Part shown: positions 1-12,900 of the stretch, piece after piece
Numbering within the stretch: position 1 is the stretch's first letter
How the letters are laid out: each line of letters begins with the position of its first letter
From: Cymbidium sinense
Taxonomy: Eukaryota > Streptophyta > Magnoliopsida > Asparagales > Orchidaceae
Reading direction: 5' to 3'
Assembly (NCBI GenBank): GCA_021442155.1
Contig: CM038222.1
Coordinates: 111,975,121 to 112,039,120, forward strand
Length of the DNA stretch: 64,000 bases
Made by a program: the position numbers and the translations under genes
The notes under the pieces: generated by a model
What the model saw: only the letters and a program-made list of their open reading frames with translations
Told to the model about the DNA's origin: nothing
Databases searched by the model: none

Positions 1-140
1 CTGAGGGAAGAAGTCGATCCAGAGGGAAAGAAAGAGGCTCTGGAGAACGAAGAGGAAGAAGAAGAAGAAGTTGTGAGAATCAAATGAGTATTGCTTCCTC
101 ACTTTTACAAGGCTTATTTATAGCCCTAGTTTTACATTCA
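1..140 (-). mobile_element. LTR promoter-like fragment at window edge
   Basis: Read on the minus strand, this edge has a TATA-like box (CTATAAATAAG, about 115-125). It is followed by a leader with a run of TTC triplets (GAA on the plus strand, about 50-70). That layout resembles the promoter and R region of a plant LTR retrotransposon. No second LTR or coding part is visible, so the assignment is weak. It could also be a chance promoter-like sequence. Confidence 0.3.
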
Positions 141-1650
141 AGCGATCTAACTACTATTTTCTTTCTTTCTTTACACGTTTTAGTCTCAAGATCTTGATTT
201 CTTCTTCTATTTTTGTTGGTTGTTGTTGTAAGATATGGCAAGATCGTATGTGCAGTGGCTTGTATTTCTTTTATTTGTTTTATTGGACAAAGTCCTTTAG
301 CCAAGATGGGGTTTTTCTTTCTCTTGTGCTTTCTCTTATGTTGTTGATGTTTGCAGCTCTGTTTGGGTCCATATCACATTTGAGATTGTTCATTCCAAGG
401 TTCTTTTTTCAAATTAGTTTAAGATTTCCAAAGCCTTAAATGAGATCTTCATTTTTCCAATTTCTCTATTTGATATTTTCTTACAAATGTTCAAATCATT
501 ATGTGATTTAATTGGTTATAATCATCTTGATTAAAATTTTAATCTTCAATTTTTTTTTTAATTTGATTGTTTCAAACTCATAATTTCTTTCCATAGAAAT
601 TTTTTTGTGATCCTACCAAACATTATCAAGTTTATCTTTATCATTGTGTTTGTATTAATTCTCTCCATCCAAATATTAGAATAATTGGAGAAAGCTCTCT
701 AGATTTGCCTTTATTTTATCATTGTAATTTTAATTGAATCTAGACGAAATTATCTAATCAAAAAAATTATTGGGAAATCTTGTAGAAAAATCTTTTGTGA
801 TTGTTTGTAGGAAATATTTTGATTTCTTGAAAATTTTATTTCTCCTATAAAAAATCATTTGTGTACCAAAAATTATTTAATCTAAGGTTTATTTGAAAAG
901 TCCATTATCATTAGAACCTTTTTGATGTTTCATATTTAAGTGTAATCAAAGTTTATAATTGCTGAAATTATTTTTTATTATAAAAACTATTGATTTGTTA
1001 AATTTCATTTCACCATAGCATTATTTGAAACCCCCATCATCATTTGAATCACATTGGAGCACAATTTTGGTTTGGATAAAAGTGTATTTATGCTGGAATT
1101 ATTTGCAATTTGCTGAATTTATTGACGTTATCATAAAATTTATTGATTTGTTAAGTTTTAAGTCTTATAAATTGTATTTGATCTTTTGTCTATTAATCAT
1201 TGCATTCTACACTTTAATTCTTTCTTAAATCTGATTTATAGCTTTCTAAAATCTATTTTCTTTTGCTATCTTTATTGTTTCATATATAAAGAAAAATCAT
1301 TTTAGTGGAAAATTATTCATTCTTACTTTCTACATTAAAACTAGTTATAATCATTCCTGAAAATAAATTCTATATTAGCTGAAATTTAGTTTGTAGAAAA
1401 ATAGACACTTGCATATTCATTTCAAAATAATGTTTGTATTAAGCTAAACAATATTTAATTATTAATTTTTGAAAGATAAAATTATCACTTCTCTTAAAAA
1501 AATTGTGAGCCATTTACTTTATCAAATTCGTGGCAAATTAATAATTTATAAGGTGGCCATTTTATTTTGTATGATCACCATTTTATTTTGGGTAGATTGC
1601 TAGATATTTTGAATTTTAGTGTGTCAAATTGCTATTTGTTGTAATCATTC
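141..1650. other. AT-rich stretch, no gene recognised
   Basis: Very AT-rich sequence with many short T and A runs and no reading frame that resembles a protein. Part of it is probably the body of the LTR whose 3' end is recognised just downstream, but it is too diverged to align by eye. Confidence 0.55.
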
Positions 1651-2005
1651 TAAGTGCTAAATTTTTATTTTTGTTGGGGTAGTACTCACCCCATTATAGG
1701 AGATTACAAGATTTTGTTGGGGTTGTACTCGCCCCATTGTAGGAGAGTACAATTGTAATATGTCTTTGTTGGGATAGTGGATTCCTAGCTGGTGTGGCTA
1801 GGCATGGACGTAAGCTTATTTTGGGGTTTTTGGCTCAACCACAAAATATTATGCCTATTTCTTCTCTTTTCTTCCCTACATTTTTATTGCATTACAACTT
1901 TTGTTCATTTATCACTATTTTAAATTAATTTTAAAACTTTAAATTTATAAAAATTTCAACACCGAATTCACTTCTCCTCTTGGGTGCCATAGTCACTCTC
2001 AAATA
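1651..2005 (+). mobile_element. 3' end of a Ty1/copia (SIRE-like) LTR
   Basis: It contains two imperfect copies of a GTTGGGGT-GTACTCGCCCC motif. These are followed by a GTGGATTCCTAGCTGG...TAGGCATGGACGTAAGC block, a GGCTCAACCACA block and a closing CTCCTCTTGGGTGCCATAG block. The same blocks, in the same order, form the 3' end of the 25,458-28,523 LTR, so the two are related. The layout resembles SIRE/Maximus-type copia LTRs as I know them. The 5' part of this copy is not recognisable, and it abuts a gypsy pol remnant at about 2,006. Confidence 0.5.
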
Positions 2006-3840
2006 AATCCAGTAAAGATCAAATCTATTATATATAGGCTTACCCCAAAATCATTTATAGATGTCAGAAGCTTCCATGGGTTATCCACATTTTATAAAAG
2101 ATTCATTAAGAACTTCAGCACCATTGTAGCCTCTATTACTGACATCTTCAAGAAAGATAAATTTTCTTGAACTACAGCTACTAAAATGGCCATGGAATAA
2201 ATCAAAATTCTTATGACCGCTTCACCAGTATTAAAGCTCACTATTGTCAATAAAATATTTGAAGTAACTTGTGATACTTTAGATGTTAGGATTAGTGGAG
2301 TATTAAGTCAAGTAAACTATCTTATTACTTTTATTAGTGAAAAATTGAATGGTACTAGATAAAATAATTCTACATATGATTGAGAGTTTTATGTGATCAT
2401 TCAATCTCCTAAGCACTGGAGACATTATCTTTTATACAAAGATTTTATTATAAATATAGATCATCATACTCTAAAGTTTATCAACTCCAAAAAAAATTGA
2501 ATTATAGCCATACTAAGTGGGTCGAATACCTTCAAAAAAAATTATCAAAACATAAATCTGTAGTAGAAAATAAACCAGCAAATGCCTTATTTAGATTATC
2601 TCTATTAGTTTCATCCTTGAAATTTCAAATCCCTAAATTTTAGACTTTAAGATTAATATTTTCCCTAATTTTCATATGATTTTCTTAGAGCATGAATCCA
2701 ACTCCTTCACTTTAATAGCTCAATTTTCAATATTGATGCTCATCTTTGTTGATGGCTATTTTTATAAAGGCAAGAAGATATGTGTCCCTAAAACATCCAT
2801 GAGAGAATTATTTATCTTTAAAATTCATTCTATTGGTATAACAAGACATTTTGGTAAATTAAAGACCCAAAATTTGATTTAGAAAATATTTTATTGGTCA
2901 TCTCTATGAAGCGATGTTGAATGTATTTTATCCTAGTGTTACACTTGTCATCAAGCTAAGGCTACAAAATAAAAATAAGATGATACACATCTTTACCTAT
3001 TCTGTCTCAACTTTGGAAAGATATATCCATTGATTTTATATTAGGTTTTCTAATGACACTTAGAGAACATGACAATATTTTTATGATAGTTGATAGATTT
3101 TCTAAGATGGCACACTTTTTACCTTACTTAAAATCAAATGATGCATCCCATATAGCTGGATTGTTCTTTAGAGAGGTTGTAAGATTACATGGAGCCCTAT
3201 TTACAATATTATGTAATAGAGATGTTAAATTTGTATCCTAGTTTTGAAAGACTATATGAAAGTTAATGGGAATGCAACTGAAATTCTCCTTTATATTTCA
3301 CCTACAGATCAATGGACAAATAGAAGTAGTCAATATGACCTTAAGTAACTTATTGAGATGTTTGGTTGAGAAAAACTTAAGAAATTGATATTTAACCTTA
3401 CTTATATCTTAATTTTTCTTCAATAGTAGCATTTCTAAGTTAACCCACACGTCATGTTTTGAAATGGTTTTTGAGAATAATCCTAAGATGCTATTGATCT
3501 AGCCAACACACCTACTCATACATTTTCTAATTCAGCATATACATTTGCATGTGATTTTCATAGCCTTCATGAAGACATAAAAAATAAGTGGAAGTATAAA
3601 ATGCCAAGTATATTAAATAAAAAATAAAAATAAAAACTATAATGTTGAATCCAAATCTATCCACTAGTTGAGGAAGAACCTCCTGAGATACTTAGAAATA
3701 GGGTTAAGAAAAATAATATAAATAGAAATAAAGAAAAGAATGAGAGAACAAATTAATTGTATTTCTCTCTAAATTTGAGTACAAAAATTAAGGGCCTAAA
3801 AAGTCATTCTAAAGGATGAGGTGATATTAAATATGATAAG
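2006..3840 (+). mobile_element. Ty3/gypsy pol remnant (RT, RNase H, integrase)
   Basis: This is a decayed polyprotein fragment in several frames. About 2,060-2,350 reads as the end of reverse transcriptase into RNase H (motifs like [19 protein letters not shown], then SEKLNGTR). About 2,380-2,640 matches the RNase H/connection segment (KHWRHYLL, DHHTLKFINSKK, VENKPANALFRL). Positions 3,053-3,241 are an integrase core (FMIVDRFSKMAHFLPYLKSN, then a FFREVVRLHG-type stretch). The order is that of Ty3/gypsy, probably a chromovirus. Many stops and frameshifts make it non-functional. No LTRs of this element were identified, and the 5' side is cut by the LTR end at about 2,005. Confidence 0.85.
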
Positions 3841-4369
3841 TACATATAAGGTAGATTGAGTATAAGTTAGAGCTCACCCTAACTTAAGGTGGTTATGCTT
3901 AAGCGAGTGGCAATCTTAATAGTTAGGCATGAGAAGCTTGCCATCCATGTTGAACCATAAGTTGAGGTTAGTTCATTGAATAATGACTATATGCATTTTC
4001 TTTGGTCACTCACCAGTAGTGGGCAAGCATGTTCATCCCTTGATTTTATGTTGTATGCTTTGAGTTCTTCTTAAGATGCCATGATTAGGACAAATGAATG
4101 ACTATTCCTTTATAAACTTGGGTTTGTTCAAACATTACCTCAATATGTATTCCAACCTTATTTTGTTCATTTGGGTATACATTTCGGTCTATGAATCTTT
4201 TGCTCCTTATAAAGGAAACTCATAAAAAGGATAGAAGACTAAAATGACCAATAAGCTATCTGCATTTAAAAAGGGAAGAGAAAAAAGATTTTATAAAATT
4301 ATAAAAAGTCACATCACTTTTTTATTGAGTTTCTTTTTTTGATGCTTTTGGTCTTCAATGATTATAAAT
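3841..4369. other. No gene recognised
   Basis: Mixed-composition sequence following the gypsy integrase remnant. It may include the 3' untranslated end or LTR of that element. No terminal repeat or coding similarity could be supported. Confidence 0.5.
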
Positions 4370-5560
4370 GAGACCCCTTTCTCCTCTTGCCACACTCCTC
4401 TATCTACCATGTTACTCATTCAATCAGGCCTTCTCGCTCTTACTATCAGATTTATGAAAAAGCCACACTTAACTATCGTGGATGTTAAGAGACCATGTGG
4501 TGACATCGACTATGCTACACTTTGGGGTGTCCTTTGAAAAAAGGTAAAGAACTAGGAAGTCAGAGGAGGCTTCTACTGCTTTCATAGTAGAGATAATTAT
4601 ACTAGCCCTCCCTTTTGCAAGGACCATTATTGCTTTAACTCCAAGTACCACCCAAGACTCTAAGGAGGAGCCAAGCACTCACTTAGTTGAGGGTGTCCTC
4701 TACCCATCCCATGACTACTTAGGGAGAGAAAGAAGGGGAGGTCCCCTTGATTTGGTGTAGGAAGGTGATGATTAGCTGATTAATGGGGATTTTTACTATA
4801 AGGGTGATTGTAAAGGACTACTTGGCTAATCTGAGACTCACTTTCATCTTGTATTTTAAGTTCCTTCATGTTTATAAATTATTGTTAATTGGTAGCAGCT
4901 AGGCATGACTAGTGTACAAGCATTGACTAAGGGTGATGAGGAGCACACGCTAGCCCCTAAAATTATATCTTCTAACAGTCTAGGTAGTTTTGCAAAACTA
5001 ATTCATCTTATTATGAGTGATTTGCTAGGTCATAATCCAAATGATGAGAAATTCCATTCTCTTGAGTGATGGTTCCCATTTTCAAGGGTTTGGTTTTTAG
5101 TGAATTTCCTAATTGAAATTCCCTATTCAATTTTTGACCTCCTTTCTCATCATCTAATGGAGACTACAGCTGACATACATCTACAAGAGGCACCCATCAA
5201 AGCACCTACCCAATCTTCTGCTATGGAAACCAACTTCACTTATGCAGACATTAGAGAGATGTTGGTGAGGTTTCCTTTTTTTGCTTATCTAGATTGTGGT
5301 GATTCAATAAATGGCAAGTCTTCTCATTTATCGGGAGGGGGGGGGAAGTACCGTGAGTGATGTTAAGAAAGAACTATGAACACTCACCAACTCATCAAAG
5401 AAAACAAGAAGATGTTGCTCTTTAAAGGAGTCTCTAGGCTGGTCCAAGAAGAAAATAAGTGAATTATGATCACAGCTGGAGTTGGAGTCATAAAAATGGT
5501 TATACATAGAGCTGGAGTACCAATGCAATTTTACAACTATGAGGATTAAGCTGACATTGC
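4370..5560 (+). pseudogene. Coding-like remnant of an unrecognised transposon-type protein
   Basis: The sequence is less AT-rich than its surroundings and reads as a broken protein on the plus strand. The most convincing part is about 4,960-5,150. It reads KLIHLIM..., then NDEKFHSLE, a stop, WFPFSRVW, then FLIEIPYSIFDLL. A related string occurs on the minus strand at about 30,950-31,080 (NIVHLIM..., a stop, WIPFIRIS, LLIKIPFFI). Around 5,375-5,460 the reading becomes Lys/Glu-rich and helical-looking. I do not recognise the family. Sharing between two dispersed degenerate copies points to a transposon-encoded protein rather than a host gene. Several in-frame stops make it non-functional. Confidence 0.4.
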
Positions 5561-7020
5561 TTCAGAGTTTAATCAAGTTGTAGATGACTTTCCTCCTCTT
5601 TTCTATCAAAACGTTTTTGTTTGATTTCATGTTTGTAAAGGGTGCACTAAGTGAAGAATGGCACTTGGATCTTATCATAAAATTGCCCAAAAAATAATGT
5701 ACAGTGTTTATAGCAAGTGCCTGTTGTATCTTTATTTCTTCTACTTTGTAATAAAAAATATTGTTTTTTTCTCTACTCATCATTCTTATTTGGTCAAGTT
5801 TTCTTTATGATGTAAGTGAATGTTATTAATGGTCTTTCTTATAATTTGCATCACATGTGATATTCATAGGATCGTGTAGTCATTCCTCTATTTAATGCTT
5901 GATGTGATATCTATGTTACTGTGCTTTAGAAGTGTAATTTCCATAAATTCATTCTTACCATAGTGTTTTGTCTTTATTACTCTTTTGACTAGGCAAGTAT
6001 TCTTCCTCCCAAAGTAAAACTCAATCCTTTTTTTCAAGTTTTCCTCATGATGGCACTTTGAAAAGAGATGAGCATCATTCCACCAAGCCCAAGTTAAAGA
6101 GGTGTCAAACTTGAATAAGTCCCACATGTGTTCCTTCTTTTCCTTCCTTTCTAGCAACCCAAACTTTCTGTAAAGTAGGAGAAGATGAGCAATTCAACAT
6201 GACTCACTAGCAAAATTTTAAACCTTGGTCCAATTTTGATGATTTCTCCCTTCTACAGAGTTGATCTCTTAACTATTGTTTGAAAGCATTATCACTTCAT
6301 TCCCTTTGGACATCGCCTCTTTTTCCTCTCATGTAAAGGGAAAGATGGGTTGGCAATTTTATGACTTTACTAAAGAATCATGGCCTAATGAACAAAAGAT
6401 GATGCTTAAATCTAAGGGTTATTGCCATGGCTAGTGTTAACTCTTCTTCTTCCCTTCTTTTCTAGTAAGACACTAGCCTTGGGTGAGAAATCAAAAGAGA
6501 AAATAAGGAAAATTTAGAAAGGGTCTTGAACATCTTTTATTACCCATTTGGCAATGTCAAGAGATCAGGAAGTTCCTTTCATGTACATTTTAAAGCTACA
6601 TGCATATTTTACCCACAAATCTGCTTTTTTATTTTTAGAGGCTTATCCAAACTTGACAAGCTTAAATTTCTCAAGGAGGATACATGATTGGCAACTATAA
6701 GTTTAATTTTTTTTGTCAAGAGGAAGAAAGAAGTAATTGAAGAAACATCTTTGATAAGAGATCTTGGGCTAAGTCTAGGAAGAGGGGAAAGATCTTGAAA
6801 CAAAGGAGAAACTAAGGAAGAAAAAAGAGAGTTTGGAGTTTCTAAATTTTAACAATAAATGATGCTTATGAGTTCAAGGCTAATCTACTTCCAAGAAGTT
6901 GGTGAAGCTTTGGATAATTTTAAATTCTCCAACATACTCATCCTTTCAAACTCCAATGAAGATAATGATAAAGGTAACACGAGTTAATTTTTTTATGAGT
7001 ATAAAGTAAAATGTAGTCCT
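5561..7020. other. No gene recognised
   Basis: Short open frames occur on both strands but none resembles a known family, and composition is uniformly AT-rich. The stretch around 6,420-6,960 is purine-rich and could be a further decayed part of the unrecognised protein upstream. Nothing specific supports that. Confidence 0.5.
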
Positions 7021-7560
7021 TGCTTGCTCTCTGATGTAGAACATCATATCGATAAAAAAAATTAGAACTCAAAGGTCCATGAGATCTCCAAGATCAAGAA
7101 GAAAGAAAATTCAAGAAAGATGAATACCTATAAAAATGATTATGATATCATTTTTATTATATCAAACATGTTTATAGGTTTGAAACTTAGAATTTAAAAG
7201 CAATGAATGTGAAATGAATATATATGAAATGGGTGGATGACATAAAATAATATGGTTACGTAATGCTTCACATTAATATGGCCACCCACCTTTCCCTACA
7301 TGTTTTAATTATTATTTTTTTGTAAGATGATTGTAATAGCTATAAATAGACCTCTTTGTTAGAATGAAATAAGATATTCTGGCAATTATAGATTATTTGT
7401 GTTATTCTTGTGGTTTGAGAGCATAGTGGCCAAACCTTAGCAATCCTTGGTGAGAGTGCTAGTTATCCAATATATCTATCTTTTCTCACCTCCAATCTCC
7501 AAGGTAAATTATTTTAATCTTTCTCATACATTTTAACATCATCTCTAATCATCCACTAAG
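7021..7560 (+). mobile_element. Possible Ty1/copia LTR with TATA box
   Basis: A TATA-like box (TATAAATAGA, 7,341-7,350) is followed after about 30 bp by AGAATGAAATAAGATATTCT and a T-rich leader containing TTGAGAGCATAGTGGCC. This resembles the promoter/R-U5 layout of short copia LTRs. A possible start is the TGTAGAACATCATATCG segment near 7,034. No matching second LTR or coding domain was seen, so this is only a composition- and layout-based call. Confidence 0.35.
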
Positions 7561-8545
7561 CCTTATACTCTCTCTATAAGCTTACACCTTCCTTCCACTC
7601 AATAATATATCTACTTCACTAATTACGACCAAGTCTTAGTCCTAAATACATATCCCAACCTAAACCTCCATAATTATTTTTATCTATTTACCTCACTTAA
7701 ATCTCATTCATTAAAGCAATATTTTAAATCAGCCAAATTTATCCTAAATTGGACTAGTTTAAGTATTCCCACTATAATATTATCCTACACTTTTCATTAT
7801 CTCTCTAAAACTATAAAATTTATCTTTAGATATTAATTTAAAGATCCATTGATATTTAATTCTACCAATCTCATAAAAAAAAAAAGAAAACTAACTTCCA
7901 TCATATTTGAACTTAGAGAAAAGCCTAGAAAGAGCGAATTTGGTCAAAACATTTTATGAGAGTTTAAATTCATATTAGTAGCTTGAAAAAATGTATATTG
8001 CTTGAAATTCTATAGTGATAGTATAAAATTTCAATTAGTAAGCTCAACTATATAACTTAGTCATTTTTCAATTTTTTTAACTTGCCCACCCCCCCCCCCT
8101 GCCTCCAAAAAAAAAGAATATTTTAGTGAGGTAGTGCTCCACTCTAAAAAAAACTAGCCATTATTGCAAATCAAAATCTAATTGCTTGCTTTATTAACTT
8201 TGTTGATGTTTATAATTAATTTTAAAAGTTTCTTTGATTAAGTTATGATAACTTACTTTCTTAAGCAAAAAAAGATGCTTGATAGTTTTGAGCATTTTAT
8301 TCATTTTATTAAAAAAACTAAAAAAAATTTATACATAAGAATATAAGTGTGTTAAACTTGGTGATTTTGGAGGCTAAATAGAACTTTGTCAAAAAAATGA
8401 CCTAAACTATCTAAGGAGAGCTTAGGATGTAAGGGGTCTTGTACCCCTCTCCTCACCTAGAAGTTCTCTTAGCCTATTATATTTTTACTTTATTTAATTT
8501 TATTTTCTTTAATCTTTTTTTATATATCTCTTTTTAAAAATCTAC
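7561..8545. other. No gene recognised; includes a poly-C run
   Basis: AT-rich DNA with a run of about 13 C near 8,088-8,100 and several short A runs. It lies directly before a gag-like start and may be the untranslated leader of that gypsy element. Confidence 0.5.
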
Positions 8546-8745
8546 ATGGCACCAAAATCTATCTCTCAAGACCAAGTTAAAAACTTGACTTGATTAGTTG
8601 ATTCCTTAGATCTTAGGATCCATGAAAATAAATTTAAAATTCAATAAATATTAGAAGAAAGTAAGAACCAAATGCAAGAACTTAAAGAACAAATGAAAAC
8701 TCTTATAGCTCATCTATAAAATAATAGAGTGCCAACTTCTCCATA
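8546..8745 (+). mobile_element. Ty3/gypsy gag N-terminus remnant
   Basis: From the ATG at 8,546 the frame reads MAPKSISQDQVKNLT, a stop, then LVDSLDLRIHENKFKIQ and a Glu/Gln-rich helix-like stretch. This resembles the coiled-coil start of plant gypsy gag proteins. The reading stops resembling gag at about 8,745, where L1 sequence begins. Gag-like sequence resumes at 19,717 just after the L1 poly-A tail. I infer that the L1 inserted into this gag. Confidence 0.45.
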
Positions 8746-9990
8746 AATATGTTGCATGAGGATGGCATCATCTTCTTCCTGGTTATGGCTTTTCTCTTGC
8801 TAGGTTTCTCTCCTTCGGTTACTATTCAACTTTATGCTATCTATGGAAAGACCTTCATATGGTGGTGTCCTCTCCAATAATATCCCCACCAATGACTCTA
8901 CTGATCTTAGCATCAAGCTCATCATCCCACAAATGTACCATGATAAATTCTGTGAAAGTGGCAAGACTAGCTTTAAAAAAAAGCTAGTAGGAAAATTAGC
9001 AAATCTGCTCTTTTTCTATCTGATTTTGAATCTACTCTGTTGGTTGAACCTCTAAAATTTACCTTGGTTGGCAAGTTCACTTATAGGAATTCAAAGATGG
9101 ACATCATTAAAAAAAACACTTTCATGAACTAAATCTTCTTAGAGAATGGAATGTAGGGCTCCTCGATGGCAAGCACAATGCAATTCGACTAAATAACAAA
9201 GAGGACAATGCAAGATTATTTTCCAAGAAACATAACCACATTGATAACATCCTCATGAAGATATTCAAATAGACTCCTACCTTTTACTATAGCATTCAGT
9301 CTCTGATTGTTCCAATCTCTGAAGTTTCCAAATCTAAAGCTTCACCAATTCAATAAACAAATCTTTTACACCCTAGCTATATCTTTTGGCAAACCTCTTA
9401 AGCTTGACTTACCTAACTTCAACCTCTCAAGGCCTTCAACTGCTCATGTACTTATGGAAATGGACATCACAACTCCCCACTCTGATAAAATCTAGATTGG
9501 CACCCCAACCAACGACTACTAGCAACAAGTTACCATTGACCAAGAGCCACATTATTGCCCAAAATGTAGGATGTTTGGACACCTCCTTAAGAATTGTTAC
9601 ATAGCTAACTTTGAACTTAGAGTTAAAAATCCAAAGCCAACTAAAACTAATGTTGAAAATGAAATAGGTCTCAATAACAGACCTTTAGATGCTGCTACAA
9701 ATTAGAAGGACCTATTTCAAAATACTAAGCAAGCTAGGGTTATTGCAGTGGAAACAACTCAGGTGGATAACCTGATAACTTAAGAGAATATACCAATCCC
9801 TACTCAACCACTGATTCCATATGTACATGAAATTTCAGATTAGTTAAATGTAGTACCAGACTAGCCTACTAGCATTAATGATATAATGGGAAGAAAAGTT
9901 AGAGGTGGCACAAACCAAACTTAACCAATTAATATTTTCTCTCCAGCATTTCACCGACATACTACCAATTATGAAGAAATTGAAAATACA
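8746..9990 (+). mobile_element. L1-type LINE, ORF1 (RNA-binding) remnant
   Basis: This is the first open reading frame of a plant L1 LINE, interrupted by stops. It encodes the nucleic-acid-binding protein that packages the LINE RNA. About 9,050-9,500 resembles the DUF4283-type domain (LVGKFTYRN, then FGKPLKLDLPNFNLSRPSTAHVLMEMD in two overlapping pieces). It is followed by a CCHC zinc knuckle at 9,556-9,597 with spacing C-x2-C-x4-H-x4-C. The element is cut at 9,990 by a 5.6-kb LTR-like insertion and resumes at 15,618 with ORF2. The 5' end of the LINE is set only approximately, where gag similarity ends. Confidence 0.8.
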
Positions 9991-12900
9991 TGTTGACCTC
10001 ACTTTTGGATTAAGGACTCATCCTTCTTATCTTAGACTTAAGAGCCTTCTATACACTTAGATTTTTGTGGTCATAGGACACTTATAGTGACTAAGGGAAT
10101 AATAAACCCAAGTCTAGAGACTTAGGAAGGCATACCCTAAGCTTAGGTTATACCTTAAGATAAATAGGTATTATCTATCTATGGCCTAAACCAAAACCCA
10201 TGCATGTAAACTCATCCAAAACTAACCTCAGGCCAACATAGCCAACCTCAATTGGATTTTGTTTCCCATCCAAGCTCCAAGCTAAATTGCCTTAAGCCCT
10301 AACCTAAGTTAATTCCACCATGATCCTATGGATCCAACCCATAAACCATTCAAGAAAACCAAATCCATTTGATTATCACAAAGCACTCCAACAACTCAAT
10401 AGATCATTTCAAATCCTAACAATACTTACAATCAAACCAATCAAATCAAATGAATCCAATCAACCCAAGTTAGCCCATTAGACCTAAAAGGTCCAAATGA
10501 GCTAAAATTCAATCAAACCCAAATCAATTGCAATCAAGGCCACAAATCAACATTAAATTTAAATCCATCATTGAACTTCTCTCAACACCCAATTCCACCA
10601 ATTCAACTCAATTGGTCCACTTGGCCCAAAGGGACAAAAATGTCCAAATTGACTCAAACTTCAATCCAACACAAATTGGATTGAATAAACCCATCCAATC
10701 TCCTCTATAATGATTATTTCTTGATTGCCTAACTGTAATCAATTGGGTCAAACCAAACCAATTTGATCACTTGATCCAAGTTGACCCAATTAACCCATAT
10801 GGATCAAACTGAACTAAATCTCATTCCAACTCTAATCAATCATAATCAATGACTCTCATCAATCATAAATTGAGTATTAAATATGACTCAACCACCAAAG
10901 GAACCAAACCAAGCTAATTTGGTCTCTTGACCCAATTTAACCTAAAGGGCCAAATTGTGTCAAACAAAATCCTAACCAAATTGATTGAAACCAATGCCTT
11001 TAATCAATTATAAATTAATTATTGAACATGATCCAACCTTCAATTGAACCCAATTTGGTCAACCTAACACAATTGACCCCTTTAGCCCAAATTGACTTAA
11101 AGAGTCTAATTGAACCAAATCCTTCCCAAATCCAAATTGATTCAAACCAACACCTATAATCATACTCAAATGATTAATTTAACCTAAGCCAGCCCTCCAT
11201 TAAAGCCAATTTGGCTAATTTGACTAAATTGGTCAACTTAGCCCATTTGGCCTAAATGAACCCATATGAGCCAAAATCAAATCCACTTCAAATTAAAATA
11301 AATCAATTGAACTAATACATTCCAAATGATCATTTGAACATACCCAACCCCTTAGTTTGATCCAATTTAATCAGTTGGTTGACCTAACCCAATTGAACCT
11401 AATATGACCCATATGGGTCAAATTGAGCCAAACCTAATCCAAACAAAGTCCAAACCCAACCAAACATGGCATGACTCATCCTTAGGTCACCATGGGACAA
11501 CCCAGGTGGACCCAACCTCTGATAAACCTGATCTGGGTCAAAACCCTTGAACCAAGCCACCCAAATGGGACAAAATCCCTATTTGGAGGGATTCCTACTC
11601 CCCAAGCCTTGCCAGCCACCTTTGGCCATTCTTGGACATGTGGACCACTGACACAACCTAACCCAAGATTGTTTTCAACCTTTTTCCATGAGGGGGTGAA
11701 CTTACCTATGGCTCTCCATTGGTTCACTTAGAGGAGGTGGTACACCCCATGCCAGCCCATGCCATTGCCTCAGCCTCTCAAGCACCTCCACCTCAGCAAT
11801 TTACTGCCACCTTCGGCCACCTACCCTGGCCAAATCACTACCAAAGGCTGAGCCAATCATAGTCCTTAGTTCACTTGGGGAGGAGAGTATACTACTCCTC
11901 ATCCATTCAAACTTCATAGAGAGCTTCCTTAAAGCATTCTTAGCAGTCCTAGACCCTTCCCTGAATCCCTAGTGCTCTCCATCACCGATGAGACCAACCA
12001 TAAAACAAAATTGAGAGCCCCAACCATCCAACCTCACCAAAGCTCCACTAAACTCAAATTAACTCTTCCCAAACCTTCCCATCACTCTGATGAGTCGAAA
12101 AGAATCGATTCTCGATCGATTTGATCACTTGAAGGCACTCCAAGATAAACTCCAGTGAGCTTTGTGGCAGCACTCAATCCACAAAGGAATAAGCAAAGAG
12201 GTAGCTTGAGATCTTCTTAATAGAGCTTCATCTCTTCAATATGAAGCTACCTCAGTTGACGAGCTGCCAATCTCTACCTCTAGCAAGGTAAAAATCTCAT
12301 AAATTATAGATTTTCCACTAGGTGTTGGTATTTTATGAAGTGAACTGTGATTTTACATAATATCCATCATATAATCTTCTTAGATCTTCTCCCTACATGT
12401 TTTGGAGTTGATCTCATTGTCCCATGAGCTCTAGTAAGCTCAGATCAAGTGGTAGAAGGTGGACGATGTCCATCTTTCACTGCTCAGGGGATGACAGATC
12501 ATTGACCATCCATTCCGCATGATTAGAATGGACTGCCATGATTTAATTTGTTAGATTATCTGATTTATTCATTTCAAAATCATGAGATTAAACCTGGTCA
12601 TCCGATCCAAGATCTGACGGCAGGGAGGAAATCTTGTCCATAGCCGCTGAGTCAGCTATCGCATCAAACATTTTAAATAACATATCCCATAGTGCCATGT
12701 GGAAAATGCTATCATGTCAGCTTCCATGTGGTGTCAATGGCTTAGGAGGCTAATTAAGTGTTAAAAATGTAATTAAATGGCTAGAACTTTGGAAATTTAT
12801 AACTAATTATAGGAAAATCCAAAAAATATGAGTAAACCTATTTTAGAAAGGGTAAACATAAGAGAATTTAGTAAAAATAAAATCTCTAATGTTTTCTTAA

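Noticed and set aside
11482..11731. Overlapping frames of about 80 codons on both strands
   Set aside because: They lie inside the giant LTR unit in a non-AT-rich patch. No frame is shared with the corresponding part of copy 2.
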